Shown here: one piece after another, positions 7,150-15,331 of the stretch
Position numbering within the stretch: the stretch's first letter is position 1
Layout: each line of letters begins with the position of its first letter
Assembly (NCBI GenBank): GCA_947002045.1
Contig: CAMQJB010000034.1
Span: 1 to 22,762, forward strand
From: an uncultured Collinsella sp.
GTDB taxonomy: Bacteria > Actinomycetota > Coriobacteriia > Coriobacteriales > Coriobacteriaceae
Direction: 5' to 3'
DNA: 22,762 bases
Made by a program: the position numbers and the translations under genes
The notes under the pieces: generated by a model
What the model was told of the DNA's origin: nothing
The model's input: only the letters and a program-made list of their open reading frames with translations
Database searches by the model: none

Positions 7150-8349
7150 CTAGATAAGGTTCTTGCCAGACACCTTATCGAAGAGATGGGTCGCGTTCTT
7201 CTCGAACTTGAACCAGATGGAGTCGCCCGCCTTGAGCGCACCCTTGGCCTCAAGGTCGACAACGGGAATGATCAGGACGAACTGGCCATCGGGAGCGGTC
7301 ACGTGGACATGCTCGGTCGAACCCATGAGCTCGGTCACCTCGACGGTACCCTGGAGCGCACCCTCCTCGCCCTTGTCGGCAAGCAGAATCTGCTCGGGGC
7401 GCACGCCGGCCGTAATCTCCTTCACGTCGCCGCCGTCCCAGTTGAGAGCAAGCTGAGAGCAGGTCTCGGGGGCGAGCGCCACGTTCATATCCTCGGTCTT
7501 GACGGTGAAGCCGTTGCCCGAGCGCGCCAGCTGGGCATCGAAGAAGTTCATCTGCGGCACGCCGATAAAGCCGGCAACGAAGATGTTCGCGGGATGGTTG
7601 AAGACCTCCTGCGGGGTGGCGATCTGCTGGACGACGCCGTCCTTCATGACCACAATGCGATCGCCGAGGGTCATGGCCTCGGTCTGGTCGTGGGTGACGT
7701 AGATGAACGTGCCCTTGATCTCGTGGCGCAGCTTGATGAGCTCGGCACGCATCTGGTTACGCAGCTTGGCGTCCAGGTTGGACAGCGGCTCGTCCATCAG
7801 GAAGACCTTAGGATCACGCACGATGGCGCGGCCGATAGCGACACGCTGACGCTGGCCGCCCGAAAGCGCCTTGGGCTTACGGTCGAGGTACTCGGTGATA
7901 CCCAAGATCTCGGCAGCGGAGCGAACCTTACGGTCGATCTCGTCCTTGGGGACCTTCTTGAGCTCAAGCGTAAACGCCATGTTCTCGTACACCGTCATGT
8001 TGGGGTACAGAGCGTAGCTCTGGAACACCATGGCGATGTCGCGGTCCTTGGGAGCGACGTCGTTGACGCGCTTGCCGTCGATGAACACGTCACCCGAGGT
8101 GATGTCCTCCAGGCCAGCAACCATGCGCATCGTCGTGGACTTACCGCAGCCAGACGGGCCAACGAGGACGACGAACTCCTGGTCGTGAACGGTGAGGTTA
8201 AAGTCCTCAACAGCGAGCACGCCATCCTCGGTAACCTTGAGGTTGTGCTTCTTCTCCTCGGTCTTCTTCTTTTTGCCAAAGAAGCCCTTCTTTTTGGACT
8301 CGGTGTTGGGATACACCTTCTGAACATGTTTGAGAACGATCTCGGCCAT
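7150..8349 (-). CDS. Sugar ABC transporter ATP-binding protein (MsmK/UgpC type)
   Basis: Energises a carbohydrate ABC importer; cytosolic face of the membrane. The 399-aa product has Walker A GPSGCGKS (64-71), Q-loop Gln110, signature LSGGQ (162-166), Walker B VFLMDEP (182-188) and H-loop His220, then an OB-fold C-terminal domain (about 240-399) of the MalK/MsmK/UgpC kind. Such ATPases often serve several sugar importers. Oddity: residues about 16-41 hold an extra Lys-rich stretch (SKKKGFFGKKKKTEEKK) between the first strand and the VLAVEDF segment where relatives have a short loop. Upstream codons in frame reach 8496 but overlap the permease gene; the ATG at 8349, with AAAGG upstream, gives the normal N-terminus MAEIVLKHVQKVYPN. 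Last gene of the operon. Confidence 0.93.
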   Translation of the reverse strand: MAEIVLKHVQKVYPNTESKKKGFFGKKKKTEEKKHNLKVTEDGVLAVEDFNLTVHDQEFVVLVGPSGCGKSTTMRMVAGLEDITSGDVFIDGKRVNDVAPKDRDIAMVFQSYALYPNMTVYENMAFTLELKKVPKDEIDRKVRSAAEILGITEYLDRKPKALSGGQRQRVAIGRAIVRDPKVFLMDEPLSNLDAKLRNQMRAELIKLRHEIKGTFIYVTHDQTEAMTLGDRIVVMKDGVVQQIATPQEVFNHPANIFVAGFIGVPQMNFFDAQLARSGNGFTVKTEDMNVALAPETCSQLALNWDGGDVKEITAGVRPEQILLADKGEEGALQGTVEVTELMGSTEHVHVTAPDGQFVLIIPVVDLEAKGALKAGDSIWFKFEKNATHLFDKVSGKNLI

Positions 8350-8416
8350 GTCTTTACCTTTCGATATGCGGCACCATGTTGAGGGCGCCGCAGAAACTTG
8401 CAAAACAGTTACGGCA

Positions 8417-9256
8417 TCAGCCCTTGACGGCACCTGCCACCACGCCGTCGATGATGTACTTCTGGCAGAGGATGTACATGACGACGATGGGGACAACGAC
8501 CATCATGATGCAAGCCATCATGGGGCCGAGCTCGACGTGGCCGTAGCCGCCGCGGAAGTACTGGATCAAGATAGGAATGGTCTTGTACTTGGTGGAGTCG
8601 AGCGTAAGGTAGGGCAGCAGGTAGTCGTTCCAGACCCACATGGTCTCGAGAATGCCGACCGAAAGATAGGTGGGCTTCATGATGGGAAGGACGATCTTAA
8701 AGAACACCTGGACCGGGTTGCAGCCGTCGATCATGGCCGCCTCCTCGATCTCGAGTGGGATGTTCTTTACAAAGCCGGCGAACATAAAGACCGCCAGGCC
8801 CGCGCCAAAGCCGAGGTAGATAAAGCAGATGTTGAACGGCGTGTTGAAGCCGATGCGGTCCGCCAAATTGGACAGCGTGAACATGAGCATCTGGAAGGGC
8901 ACGACCATCGAGAAGACGAACAGGTAATAGAAGAAGTTCGAGATCTTGCTGTTGACGCGCACTACGTACCAAGCACACATGGAGCAGCACACCAGAATCA
9001 GCACGACCGACGTGACCGTGATGATGAGCGAGTACATAAATGCCGAGGCAAAGCCCTGCTCGTTAAGGGCATGCATGTAGTTTGCGAGGCCGTTGAACGT
9101 CTCGGGCGTGAGCAGATCGAATGCCGTGGTGGTGCTGATTGCAGTTGCCTTTTTAAAGGAATTGAGCGCGATCATGAACACGGGGTAGATCCACGCGAGC
9201 GACAGGATCGTAAAGAAAATCGAGAGCGCGCGGTTGATAACCTTATCGCGTTTCAT
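8417..9256 (-). CDS. Sugar ABC transporter permease (MalG-like)
   Basis: Inner-membrane subunit of a CUT1 carbohydrate importer, 279 aa, with about six hydrophobic segments (around 10-30, 72-97, 107-128, 141-161, 195-215 and 245-265). The cytoplasmic EAA loop that docks on the ATPase is visible as EEAAMIDGCNPVQVFFKIVLP (start residue 171). Its start codon shares one base with the stop of the preceding permease gene (TAATG), so the two are probably translationally coupled. The next gene downstream is the ATPase, 67 bases away. Substrate is inferred from context to be an alpha-glucoside or maltodextrin. Confidence 0.92.
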   Translation of the reverse strand: MKRDKVINRALSIFFTILSLAWIYPVFMIALNSFKKATAISTTTAFDLLTPETFNGLANYMHALNEQGFASAFMYSLIITVTSVVLILVCCSMCAWYVVRVNSKISNFFYYLFVFSMVVPFQMLMFTLSNLADRIGFNTPFNICFIYLGFGAGLAVFMFAGFVKNIPLEIEEAAMIDGCNPVQVFFKIVLPIMKPTYLSVGILETMWVWNDYLLPYLTLDSTKYKTIPILIQYFRGGYGHVELGPMMACIMMVVVPIVVMYILCQKYIIDGVVAGAVKG

Positions 9257-10110
9257 TACTGCTGCACCTCCTTGGACCTCGTGGCCTTAAGCTGAATCAT
9301 GGAGATGGCTACGACCAGGATGCAGAAGATAACCGCCTTGGCCTGACCGATGCCCTGCCATGCGATACCGGCACGCGAATAGAACGTGTTGTAGATGTTC
9401 AGGGCGAGCATCTCGGTGGAGTGCGCGGGGGCGCCGCCGGTAAGGGCGAGGTTCTGGTCGAACAGCTTAAAGCCGTTGGTGATGGACAGGAACAGGCAGA
9501 TGGTAATCGTCGGCATCAGATTGGGGATCTTAACCTTCCAGAACGTCTGCCATGCCGTGGCACCGTCAACCTTGGCAGCCTCGATGTAGTCGGACGGAAT
9601 GGACTGCAGACCAGCGATGTAGATGATCATCATGTAGCCGACCTGCTGCCACAGGGTCAGGATGATAAGGCCCCAGAAGCCGGCAGCGGAGTTAAGGGCA
9701 ATGAGCTGGGCGCCCACGTTGGAGAGCAGGCAGTTGATCAGGATCTGCCAGATGTAGCCCAACACGATGCCGCCGATCAGGTTAGGCATAAAGAAGATCG
9801 TACGGAAGATGTTGGTGCCTTTGAGCGCCTTGCGGGTGAGCGCCTGCGCAATTGCCAGGGCGATCACGTTGATGAGCACCGTCGACAGGAAGGCAAACGC
9901 CACGGTAAAGAAGAACGACGTGGCAAACTGCGGATCGGACAGCGCGCGCACGTAGTTCGCGATACCGACAAAGTGCGCGTTGTTAATGGTAATAAACTGG
10001 CAGAACGAGAGATAGAAACCCTGGATAAAGGGGATCACGAACCCGATCATAAACGCCAGGCACGTGGGCAGCATAAAGAGCGGCCACCAGCGCTTGAGTG
10101 CTTTGCCCAT
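9256..10110 (-). CDS. Sugar ABC transporter permease (MalF-like)
   Basis: Partner inner-membrane permease, 284 aa, about six membrane segments starting near residue 10. Its EAA loop reads IEAAKVDGATAWQTFWKVKIP (start about 176). It lacks the large periplasmic insertion of E. coli MalF and is the length usual in Gram-positive CUT1 systems. The start has GAAAGGACCC upstream. It lies 87 bases after the binding-protein gene, with a strong stem-loop between them, and overlaps the next permease by one base. Confidence 0.92.
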   Translation of the reverse strand: MGKALKRWWPLFMLPTCLAFMIGFVIPFIQGFYLSFCQFITINNAHFVGIANYVRALSDPQFATSFFFTVAFAFLSTVLINVIALAIAQALTRKALKGTNIFRTIFFMPNLIGGIVLGYIWQILINCLLSNVGAQLIALNSAAGFWGLIILTLWQQVGYMMIIYIAGLQSIPSDYIEAAKVDGATAWQTFWKVKIPNLMPTITICLFLSITNGFKLFDQNLALTGGAPAHSTEMLALNIYNTFYSRAGIAWQGIGQAKAVIFCILVVAISMIQLKATRSKEVQQ

Positions 10111-10130
10111 AAAAGGGTCCTTTCAATATG

Positions 10131-10166
10131 CAGGGGGCGGGCAAACCAACGTCTGCCCGCCCCCTG
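10131..10166 (-). promoter_or_regulatory. Intercistronic stem-loop, binding protein to permease
   Basis: Perfect 13-bp inverted repeat CAGGGGGCGGGCA / TGCCCGCCCCCTG around a 10-nt loop, with no T-run on either side. It lies between the binding-protein stop and the ribosome binding site of the first permease. Such stem-loops commonly protect or partly terminate the upstream message, so more binding protein than permease is made. The role here is inference. Confidence 0.65.
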
Positions 10167-10197
10167 TCGCTAATCAGATAGCTTGGGCAGCAACTGC

Positions 10198-11514
10198 TTA
10201 CTCAGAAGCAGCCTTCTCGGTCTTCCAGCCATCAACGAAGGCGTTCTTGACGCCGTCCCACTTGCTGTTGTCGGCAGCATAGGCGATCAGAGCCTGCTTG
10301 AGGTTCTTCTTCCACTCCTCAGAGGGGATGTAGACGAAGTCCCAAGCAACGGTCTTCTTGCCGTCCTTGGCCATGGCAACGGCCTGCTGCGAGAAGACGT
10401 TGGTGGTCTCCTTGGCGCTCTTGAACGGAGCGGTCAGACCCATCTTGTCGGCGATGATGCTGGTCGGGGTGTCAGCGGTGACGCACCAGTACATGAAGTC
10501 CTCGGTGGCCTTCTGAGCATCCTCGGAAGCCTGGGAGCTCACGCACCAGTAGTTCTCGCCGCCGGAGCACAGGCCCTGGTTCTCCTCGCCGTCGACGCCG
10601 ATGTAAATCGGCAGCATGCCGAGCTGGTCGTCGGTCATACCGGCCTTGGTGAGGTCAGCGTATGCCCAAGAGCCGTTCTGATAGAAGACGGCCTTGCCGG
10701 TTGCGAACTCGTTGGTGGCATCGTCGCCGGTCTTGGAGGCAAGCTGCGAAGGATCGCAGGTGGAGTCGGTGATGTACAGGTCGAAAATCTGCTTAAAGTT
10801 GTCGAGATACTCGCCCTTGATCTCGTCGTCCTCCTGGTTGTGCTCCTTCTCGAACTCGTAGTAGAGCGGGAGGTTGGCGAGGTGGGTGGTGTAGCGCCAG
10901 CTGGAGGAGTCATCCATGCCGGCAGAAGTGAAGGCACCCTCAACGCCAAGCTCGTCCTTGCGGGCCTGGATGTCGTCAGCACAAGCCTTCAGCTTGTCGA
11001 AGGAGTTGATGTCCTCGGCCTTGTAGCCTGCCTTCTCGAGCAGCTGCTTGTTGTAGATGATGCCGTAGCTCTCCTGGACCCAGTCGATACCCAGATCCTT
11101 GCCATCGGACTGCAGAGCCAGGGAGTCGTCAATGAGCTCACCGCGGAGCTTGGTATCGGACAGGTCGGCGCAGTAATCCTTCCAGTTCTTAAGACCGGTG
11201 GGGCCGTTGACCTGGAACAGGGTCGGAGCGGAGCTCTTGGACATCTCGGACTTGAGCTTCTCTTCGTAGGTGTTGGAGGCGGCGGTCACGATCTTGACCT
11301 CGACGCCCTTCTCCTCCTTGTACGCCTTGGCGATCTCCTTCCACTCCTTGTCGACCTCGGGCTTGAATTGGAGGAAGTAGACCTCGGCAGCGTCACCAGA
11401 AGCAGAGGAGCCGGAGCCGGCGGAGCCACCGCAGCCCACGAGACCCAGACCAAGAACCGCAGCCGCGGAACCAGCAAAGCCCAGGAACTGCCTTCTGCTC
11501 ATTTCGTTCTTCAT
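10198..11514 (-). CDS. Sugar ABC transporter substrate-binding lipoprotein
   Basis: Extracellular solute-binding protein (SBP_bac_1 family), 438 aa, anchored outside the membrane and delivering sugar to the MalF/MalG-like permeases. The N-terminus has a twin-arginine motif SRRQFL (6-11), a hydrophobic stretch and lipobox LVGC with Cys28, then a Gly/Ser-rich linker. The rest is Lys/Asp/Glu-rich with many aromatic residues, as in maltodextrin-type binding proteins, though the ligand cannot be read from sequence. ATG 11514 is chosen over the in-frame GTG at 11532 because AAGGGTGG, the likely ribosome binding site, lies inside that extension, six bases from ATG 11514. First gene of the operon; upstream lie two candidate TreR-type operators and a leader of unusual length. 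Confidence 0.93.
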   Translation of the reverse strand: MKNEMSRRQFLGFAGSAAAVLGLGLVGCGGSAGSGSSASGDAAEVYFLQFKPEVDKEWKEIAKAYKEEKGVEVKIVTAASNTYEEKLKSEMSKSSAPTLFQVNGPTGLKNWKDYCADLSDTKLRGELIDDSLALQSDGKDLGIDWVQESYGIIYNKQLLEKAGYKAEDINSFDKLKACADDIQARKDELGVEGAFTSAGMDDSSSWRYTTHLANLPLYYEFEKEHNQEDDEIKGEYLDNFKQIFDLYITDSTCDPSQLASKTGDDATNEFATGKAVFYQNGSWAYADLTKAGMTDDQLGMLPIYIGVDGEENQGLCSGGENYWCVSSQASEDAQKATEDFMYWCVTADTPTSIIADKMGLTAPFKSAKETTNVFSQQAVAMAKDGKKTVAWDFVYIPSEEWKKNLKQALIAYAADNSKWDGVKNAFVDGWKTEKAASE

Positions 11515-11622
11515 TACAATCCACCCTTTCACACCGTGGCGGCACCCTTTGCCGCCGCCTTCGGAGATTGGCTCGGGGACCTTGCCCCTTTTGCTGATTT
11601 GAACGATACGCTATTTTGAAAG

Positions 11623-11634
11623 TTGTTTGAACAA
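11623..11634. promoter_or_regulatory. Candidate TreR-type operator, ABC operon proximal
   Basis: TTGTTTGAACAA, nearly palindromic, in an AT-rich patch about 110 bases upstream of the binding-protein start. It resembles TTGTTTAAAC sites near treR and the PTS gene and the TreR consensus type TTGTATATACAA known from Bacillus. The exact minus-strand promoter is not clear; no good -35/-10 pair stands out. Confidence 0.5.
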
Positions 11635-11697
11635 GTATTACTAGAGCGGTAGAAAAACTTCGGTGAACGGTAATTTCAACTTGATACTTGACAAGTT

Positions 11698-11709
11698 TTG
11701 TATAAACAA
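11698..11709. promoter_or_regulatory. Candidate TreR-type operator, ABC operon distal
   Basis: TTGTATAAACAA, one base from a palindromic TTGTATATACAA, 75 bases from the proximal site. Beside it lies ACTTGACAAGT (11686-11696), another near-palindrome. Two sites about seven helical turns apart could act together through looping; this is inference. Confidence 0.5.
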
Positions 11710-11730
11710 TTATTTGTTATCGAATGCAGA

Positions 11731-11783
11731 GAAAACGCCCGGTCAAGCCGATGCATCGTCGGTTTGACCGGGCGTTTTCGCTT
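11731..11783 (-). terminator. Terminator after the treR-like gene, possibly bidirectional
   Basis: GAAAACGCCCGGTCAA and TTGACCGGGCGTTTTC (one mismatched position allowed) form a very long GC-rich stem extended by CCGA/TCGG-like pairs. Both flanks give T-rich ends, as the stem base itself is AAAA/TTTT. On the minus strand it lies 40 bases past the repressor stop and separates the repressor gene from the ABC operon promoter. Confidence 0.85.
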
Positions 11784-11820
11784 TGAGGGCATGAGTCTCG
11801 TCAGGCTGCGAGCTAGCCGG

Positions 11821-12540
11821 CTATCGCTTGGAGTTGACGCGGTAGTGGAAGATCTCGGGATGCGTGCGGGCATGCGTGACCTCGAACAAGATGCCGTCCG
11901 AGGTGTACGACTGGCTCTCCATGACGGCAACGCAGTTGTATTTGCCGAGGTCAAGATAGCTGCAGTCCTCATCGTTGGCGAGCTCGACGCTCACTGTACG
12001 GCGACTCGCCATCACCTTGACGCCGCGTTTGTGCTCCAGATAGTCGTAAATTGACTTTGCGGCGATCTCGGGCGTCAGGCCCTTGGCGATTGACTCCAAA
12101 AAGTAACCATGGTCTACTTGGCGCGCATTGCCGTTAAGGCTTCGGACACGCACCACGCGAATCAACTCCTCGCCCACCTTAAAGCCCAGGCGACGAGAGA
12201 GTTGCTCGGTGCAAATCAAATGTTCAAAAGACTTAACGTCCGTCGATGCAACGGCATTATTGCGCTTTGCAAATTCGCCAAACGACTCGACTTCCTCGAG
12301 TGCGCCCAGCATGTCGGTTTCGCCCTTGAGCCAAATAACGCGCACGCCCTTGCCGTGTATAGGCTGCACAAACATCTGGTCGGCCAGCATGCTCAAGGCG
12401 CGTCGAACGGTATTGCGCGTGCAGCCAAACTCCGCGGTCAGCTCGGCTTCGGTTGGCAGCATCTCCTGAAACGCATAAGTCCCGTTAATGATGCGCGAAC
12501 GGATCTCGCGGTAGATTCCTTCGTAAATCGCTTTTGGCAT
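11821..12540 (-). CDS. treR: GntR-family TreR-like transcriptional repressor
   Basis: DNA-binding sugar-phosphate-responsive repressor, 239 aa, HutC subfamily. Residues about 1-72 are the winged helix (IYREIRSRIINGTY, LPTEAEL, CTRNTVRRALSMLA, GKGVRV); about 90-239 is a UTRA effector domain. The C-terminal part follows Bacillus TreR closely, from memory: YFLESIAKGLTPEIAAKSIY, then DEDCSYLDL and a terminal FHYRVNSKR. TreR responds to trehalose-6-phosphate; the effector here could instead be another phosphorylated alpha-glucoside. It is divergent from the PTS-phosphatase gene, across 227 bases with two operator-like sites, which supports autoregulation and control of the PTS. Start supported by GAGGTGAAGTC before the ATG. 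The trehalose link is family-based, so the symbol is tentative. Confidence 0.85.
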   Translation of the reverse strand: MPKAIYEGIYREIRSRIINGTYAFQEMLPTEAELTAEFGCTRNTVRRALSMLADQMFVQPIHGKGVRVIWLKGETDMLGALEEVESFGEFAKRNNAVASTDVKSFEHLICTEQLSRRLGFKVGEELIRVVRVRSLNGNARQVDHGYFLESIAKGLTPEIAAKSIYDYLEHKRGVKVMASRRTVSVELANDEDCSYLDLGKYNCVAVMESQSYTSDGILFEVTHARTHPEIFHYRVNSKR

Positions 12541-12592
12541 GACTTCACCTCTAATGAATATGTATGGCTAGGCATGATAGCATTTCTTGAAG

Positions 12593-12604
12593 TTGTTTAA
12601 ACCG
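12593..12604. promoter_or_regulatory. Candidate operator at the treR promoter
   Basis: TTGTTTAAACCG, 53 bases upstream of the repressor start. On the minus strand TATCAT (12579-12574) is a plausible -10, which places this site over the -35 region. Binding would give autorepression. Confidence 0.5.
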
Positions 12605-12616
12605 ATTATCGGCAAA

Positions 12617-12650
12617 GCGACAGGATTTAACCGTTGACGGTTTCTGTCGC
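12617..12650. promoter_or_regulatory. Inverted repeat in the divergent treR/PTS region
   Basis: GCGACAG (12617-12623) pairs with CTGTCGC (12644-12650) and AACCG (12629-12633) with CGGTT (12638-12642). A second palindrome, AAACCGGTTT, follows at 12655-12664. No T-run follows and no gene ends here, so these are better seen as protein sites or leader structure than as a terminator. The function is unknown. Confidence 0.4.
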
Positions 12651-12701
12651 GCCCAAACCGGTTTCGCTCAAAACTGCCGGTATGACAATCGTCTGGTCCT
12701 C

Positions 12702-12726
12702 TACAATGAATCCATTGTTTAAACGT
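12702..12726 (+). promoter_or_regulatory. Candidate PTS promoter -10 and operator
   Basis: TACAAT (12702-12707) is a good -10 for the PTS gene, with only a poorly spaced ATGACA upstream (12682-12687, 14 bases). Immediately downstream, TTGTTTAAACGT (12715-12726) would lie over the transcription start, a typical repressor position. Its TTGTTTAAAC core is identical to that at 12593. Confidence 0.5.
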
Positions 12727-12767
12727 TTCACCACGCGCAACGCGCCTCGATATTCGGGAGGCAGAAC

Positions 12768-15218
12768 ATGCTGCAAAAAATCCAACGCTTTGGCGGGGCA
12801 ATGTTCGCGCCCGCCATGCTGTTTTCCATATCGGGCCTTATGGTCGGCGTCTCCGCCCTCGCAACGTCTGCGGACATCGTCGGCGATCTCGCCGTATACG
12901 GAACCCCTTGGTATGTTTTTTGGACCATCATCCAGCGCGGCTCGTGGACGGTCTTTAAGCGCCTTCCGCTCCTTTTTGCTGTAGCGCTGCCCATCGGCCT
13001 TGCCCAAAAGCAACCGGCACGCTGCTGCCTCGAGGCACTCGTGGCCTATTTTGCCTATTGCTTCTTTTTGAGCGAAATCATTAAGCTGAGCGGAGACAAT
13101 CTTGGACTTAAGTACCCGTCGTCTTTGACCTCCGCTAGCGGCATCACCATCATCGACGGCATCAAGACGCTCGACACCGGCATTATCGGCCCGCTGGCGG
13201 TATCGGCAACCGTCGTCGCCATCCATGACCGCTTCTACGATGCCAAGGTTCCCGATTGGCTCGGCACCTTCTCGGGCTCCTCGCTGGTCTACCTCATCAG
13301 CTTTTTTGCCGTGTTTGCCCTTGCCGCTATCTCGGCCGCCATCGTGCCCTCCGTATACGCAATGACCGAAACGCTGCGCCATGCACTTACGAGCGTCGGC
13401 CCCTTTGGCGTGGGCATCTTTGTGCTTTTGGAGCGAGCGCTCGAGCCCATGGGTCTGCACCACCTGCTCTACATGCCGATCTACTACGACAACCTGGTCA
13501 TTAACGACGGCATCTACGCCACGTGGAGCAGCTTGCTCCCCATCCTCTCCCATAGCACGCGCCCCCTTAATGAGCTTGCGCCGTGGGCCGGTTTTACCGC
13601 CACTGGCTGGGTCAAGCTCTTTGGCCTTCCCGCCATCGCAGCCGCGTTCTACTCCACCGCAAAACCCGAGCGCCGCGCCGGCCTCAGGGTCATCCTTGTT
13701 CCCGCCATCATCGCCTCGGTGGTTTGCGGCGTTACCGAGCCACTCGAGTTTCTCTTTATGTTCACCCACCCCGGGCTCTTTTTTCTCTACGCCGTCTTAT
13801 CGTCTTGCCTTGCCACAACCATGAATCTCTTTGGCATCGTCGGCATCTTCTCGGGCGGCCTCATGGAGATGGCAGCCTTCAACTTTATTCCGCTCATGCG
13901 CATGCATGCCGGTGCCTATCTTTTGGCGCTCGGTATCGGCCTTGCCTTTAGCCTCATCTTTTTTGTTAGTTTTCGAGCACTCATCTTGATCTATGACCTT
14001 AAGACGCCGGGCCGCGAGGATCATGTCGCCAATCGCGCGGCAATCGATCATTTAACGGGAAGCGGCTTTGCCAAAGAGCAATCTCCCAATGACGAGGTCA
14101 ATAGTCAATCCGATCAAGATCACGTCCTCGCTGAGCGGGTAATTCAGCTTTTAGGTGGCGTTGGCAATATTGCGGGCGCAACCAACTGCGCCACGCGCCT
14201 GCGCATCGAGGTCGCAGACCCTTCCATCGTTGCAGATAACGCGTCGTTTGTCGCGGCGGGCGCCAAAGGCCTCATCATTACGGGCAAGACCGCCCAGGTG
14301 GTCATCGGCATCTCCGTTCCCCGCGTTAAAGAGCATTTTGACCAGATCATGGGCCTCGAGCCGGGATTTGTGCCCACCGCCTCGGCCTCCCCTGTCGCCA
14401 GCCCAACCCACAAGCACGGCGATATCTGCTTCTTCGACATTGACGGCACGCTCGCGTGGCAAGACCCTCGAGTGGCACAAGAGCTTCCCGAGAGCGAGCG
14501 AGACCTGTCCCCCTATCCCAACGAGGCGGTCTCGCAGGCCATCCGCGATTTCGTTGCAAATGGCAACATGGCCTTTATCTGCACAGGACGCACACTGAGC
14601 TGCATCCATCCAAAGCTGCTCGAGCTGCCCTGGGCCGGCATCGTCTGCCTCGCGGGTGGCTATGTCGAACTTGAGGGACACGTGATTCGCGATTTAGCGA
14701 TGACGCCCGGCATGCTGCAGCGCCTTGCCCCCTATCTTGAGCAGTCGGGCGAGGTCATCCGCTTTGAGGGCCTCAACGGCGTCGTGCGCATGAGTGCCGA
14801 TGCCCCCGATGCCCCCGGATACGCGCGCACCCTGGGCGACGCAGTCACGCAGCTGCAACATTACAGTGCCTACAAGATCTTGATGTCTACATCGCTCGCC
14901 AGCCGCATCGCTCAAGATAAGGCACTTGAGCCGCTGCTGTGCTTTAACGAGCTCGAACTCGAGGTAACCGAAATCTCGCCCCGCGAATGCACGAAGCGCG
15001 GGGGCATCCAGTCTGTACTCGACGCCCTCGATCCCCACCACGGAACCGTATACGGCATCGGCGACGCCAGCAATGACGTCTCGCTGATGAACGCCGTCGA
15101 TGTCGGTATCGCCATGGGCAATGCGCCGGACTATCTCAAAAAGCGCGCCGACTACATCACCGACTCGGTCGACAAAGATGGCGTCGTCAAGGCGCTCGAG
15201 CACTTTAGGCTTATATAA
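12768..15218 (+). CDS. PTS alpha-glucoside EIICB fused to a Cof-type HAD phosphatase
   Basis: Predicted membrane transporter that imports and phosphorylates an alpha-glucoside, joined to a phosphatase. Residues 1 to about 425 are an EIIC of the glucose/maltose family; the start MLQKIQRFGGAMFAPAMLF and the GVTEPLEF motif (321-328) follow B. subtilis GlvC/MalP closely. Residues about 445-525 are EIIB with phospho-acceptor Cys474 (TNCATRLRI). After a short linker, 551-816 are a HAD IIB (Cof) domain with all four motifs: Asp557/Asp559 (FFDIDGT), Thr606 (CTGRT), Lys743 (TKRGGI) and GDASND with Asp766/Asp770. The normal EIICB ends near 530. No EIIA is encoded nearby, so a general EIIA must serve it. 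GGGAGG seven bases before the ATG supports the start. No stop or frameshift separates the parts. Confidence 0.92.
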   Translation: MLQKIQRFGGAMFAPAMLFSISGLMVGVSALATSADIVGDLAVYGTPWYVFWTIIQRGSWTVFKRLPLLFAVALPIGLAQKQPARCCLEALVAYFAYCFFLSEIIKLSGDNLGLKYPSSLTSASGITIIDGIKTLDTGIIGPLAVSATVVAIHDRFYDAKVPDWLGTFSGSSLVYLISFFAVFALAAISAAIVPSVYAMTETLRHALTSVGPFGVGIFVLLERALEPMGLHHLLYMPIYYDNLVINDGIYATWSSLLPILSHSTRPLNELAPWAGFTATGWVKLFGLPAIAAAFYSTAKPERRAGLRVILVPAIIASVVCGVTEPLEFLFMFTHPGLFFLYAVLSSCLATTMNLFGIVGIFSGGLMEMAAFNFIPLMRMHAGAYLLALGIGLAFSLIFFVSFRALILIYDLKTPGREDHVANRAAIDHLTGSGFAKEQSPNDEVNSQSDQDHVLAERVIQLLGGVGNIAGATNCATRLRIEVADPSIVADNASFVAAGAKGLIITGKTAQVVIGISVPRVKEHFDQIMGLEPGFVPTASASPVASPTHKHGDICFFDIDGTLAWQDPRVAQELPESERDLSPYPNEAVSQAIRDFVANGNMAFICTGRTLSCIHPKLLELPWAGIVCLAGGYVELEGHVIRDLAMTPGMLQRLAPYLEQSGEVIRFEGLNGVVRMSADAPDAPGYARTLGDAVTQLQHYSAYKILMSTSLASRIAQDKALEPLLCFNELELEVTEISPRECTKRGGIQSVLDALDPHHGTVYGIGDASNDVSLMNAVDVGIAMGNAPDYLKKRADYITDSVDKDGVVKALEHFRLI

Positions 15219-15331
15219 GCAGCCGGCACGCGCACGCGTCCCGTTTCCCCAAATCGCCAAAACAGACGCGCCGGCAACTCCAATGTGGCAATATGGTATC
15301 TGCACACCGCAACGATGCAACCTAAGAAAGA

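Noticed and set aside
12627..13769. 380-codon minus-strand frame inside the PTS gene
   Set aside because: Antisense to the conserved EIIC domain, no start signal, no recognisable domain.
15222..15275. GCCGGC inverted half-sites after the PTS gene as a terminator
   Set aside because: The arms are only six solid base pairs, 42 bases apart, with no T-run.
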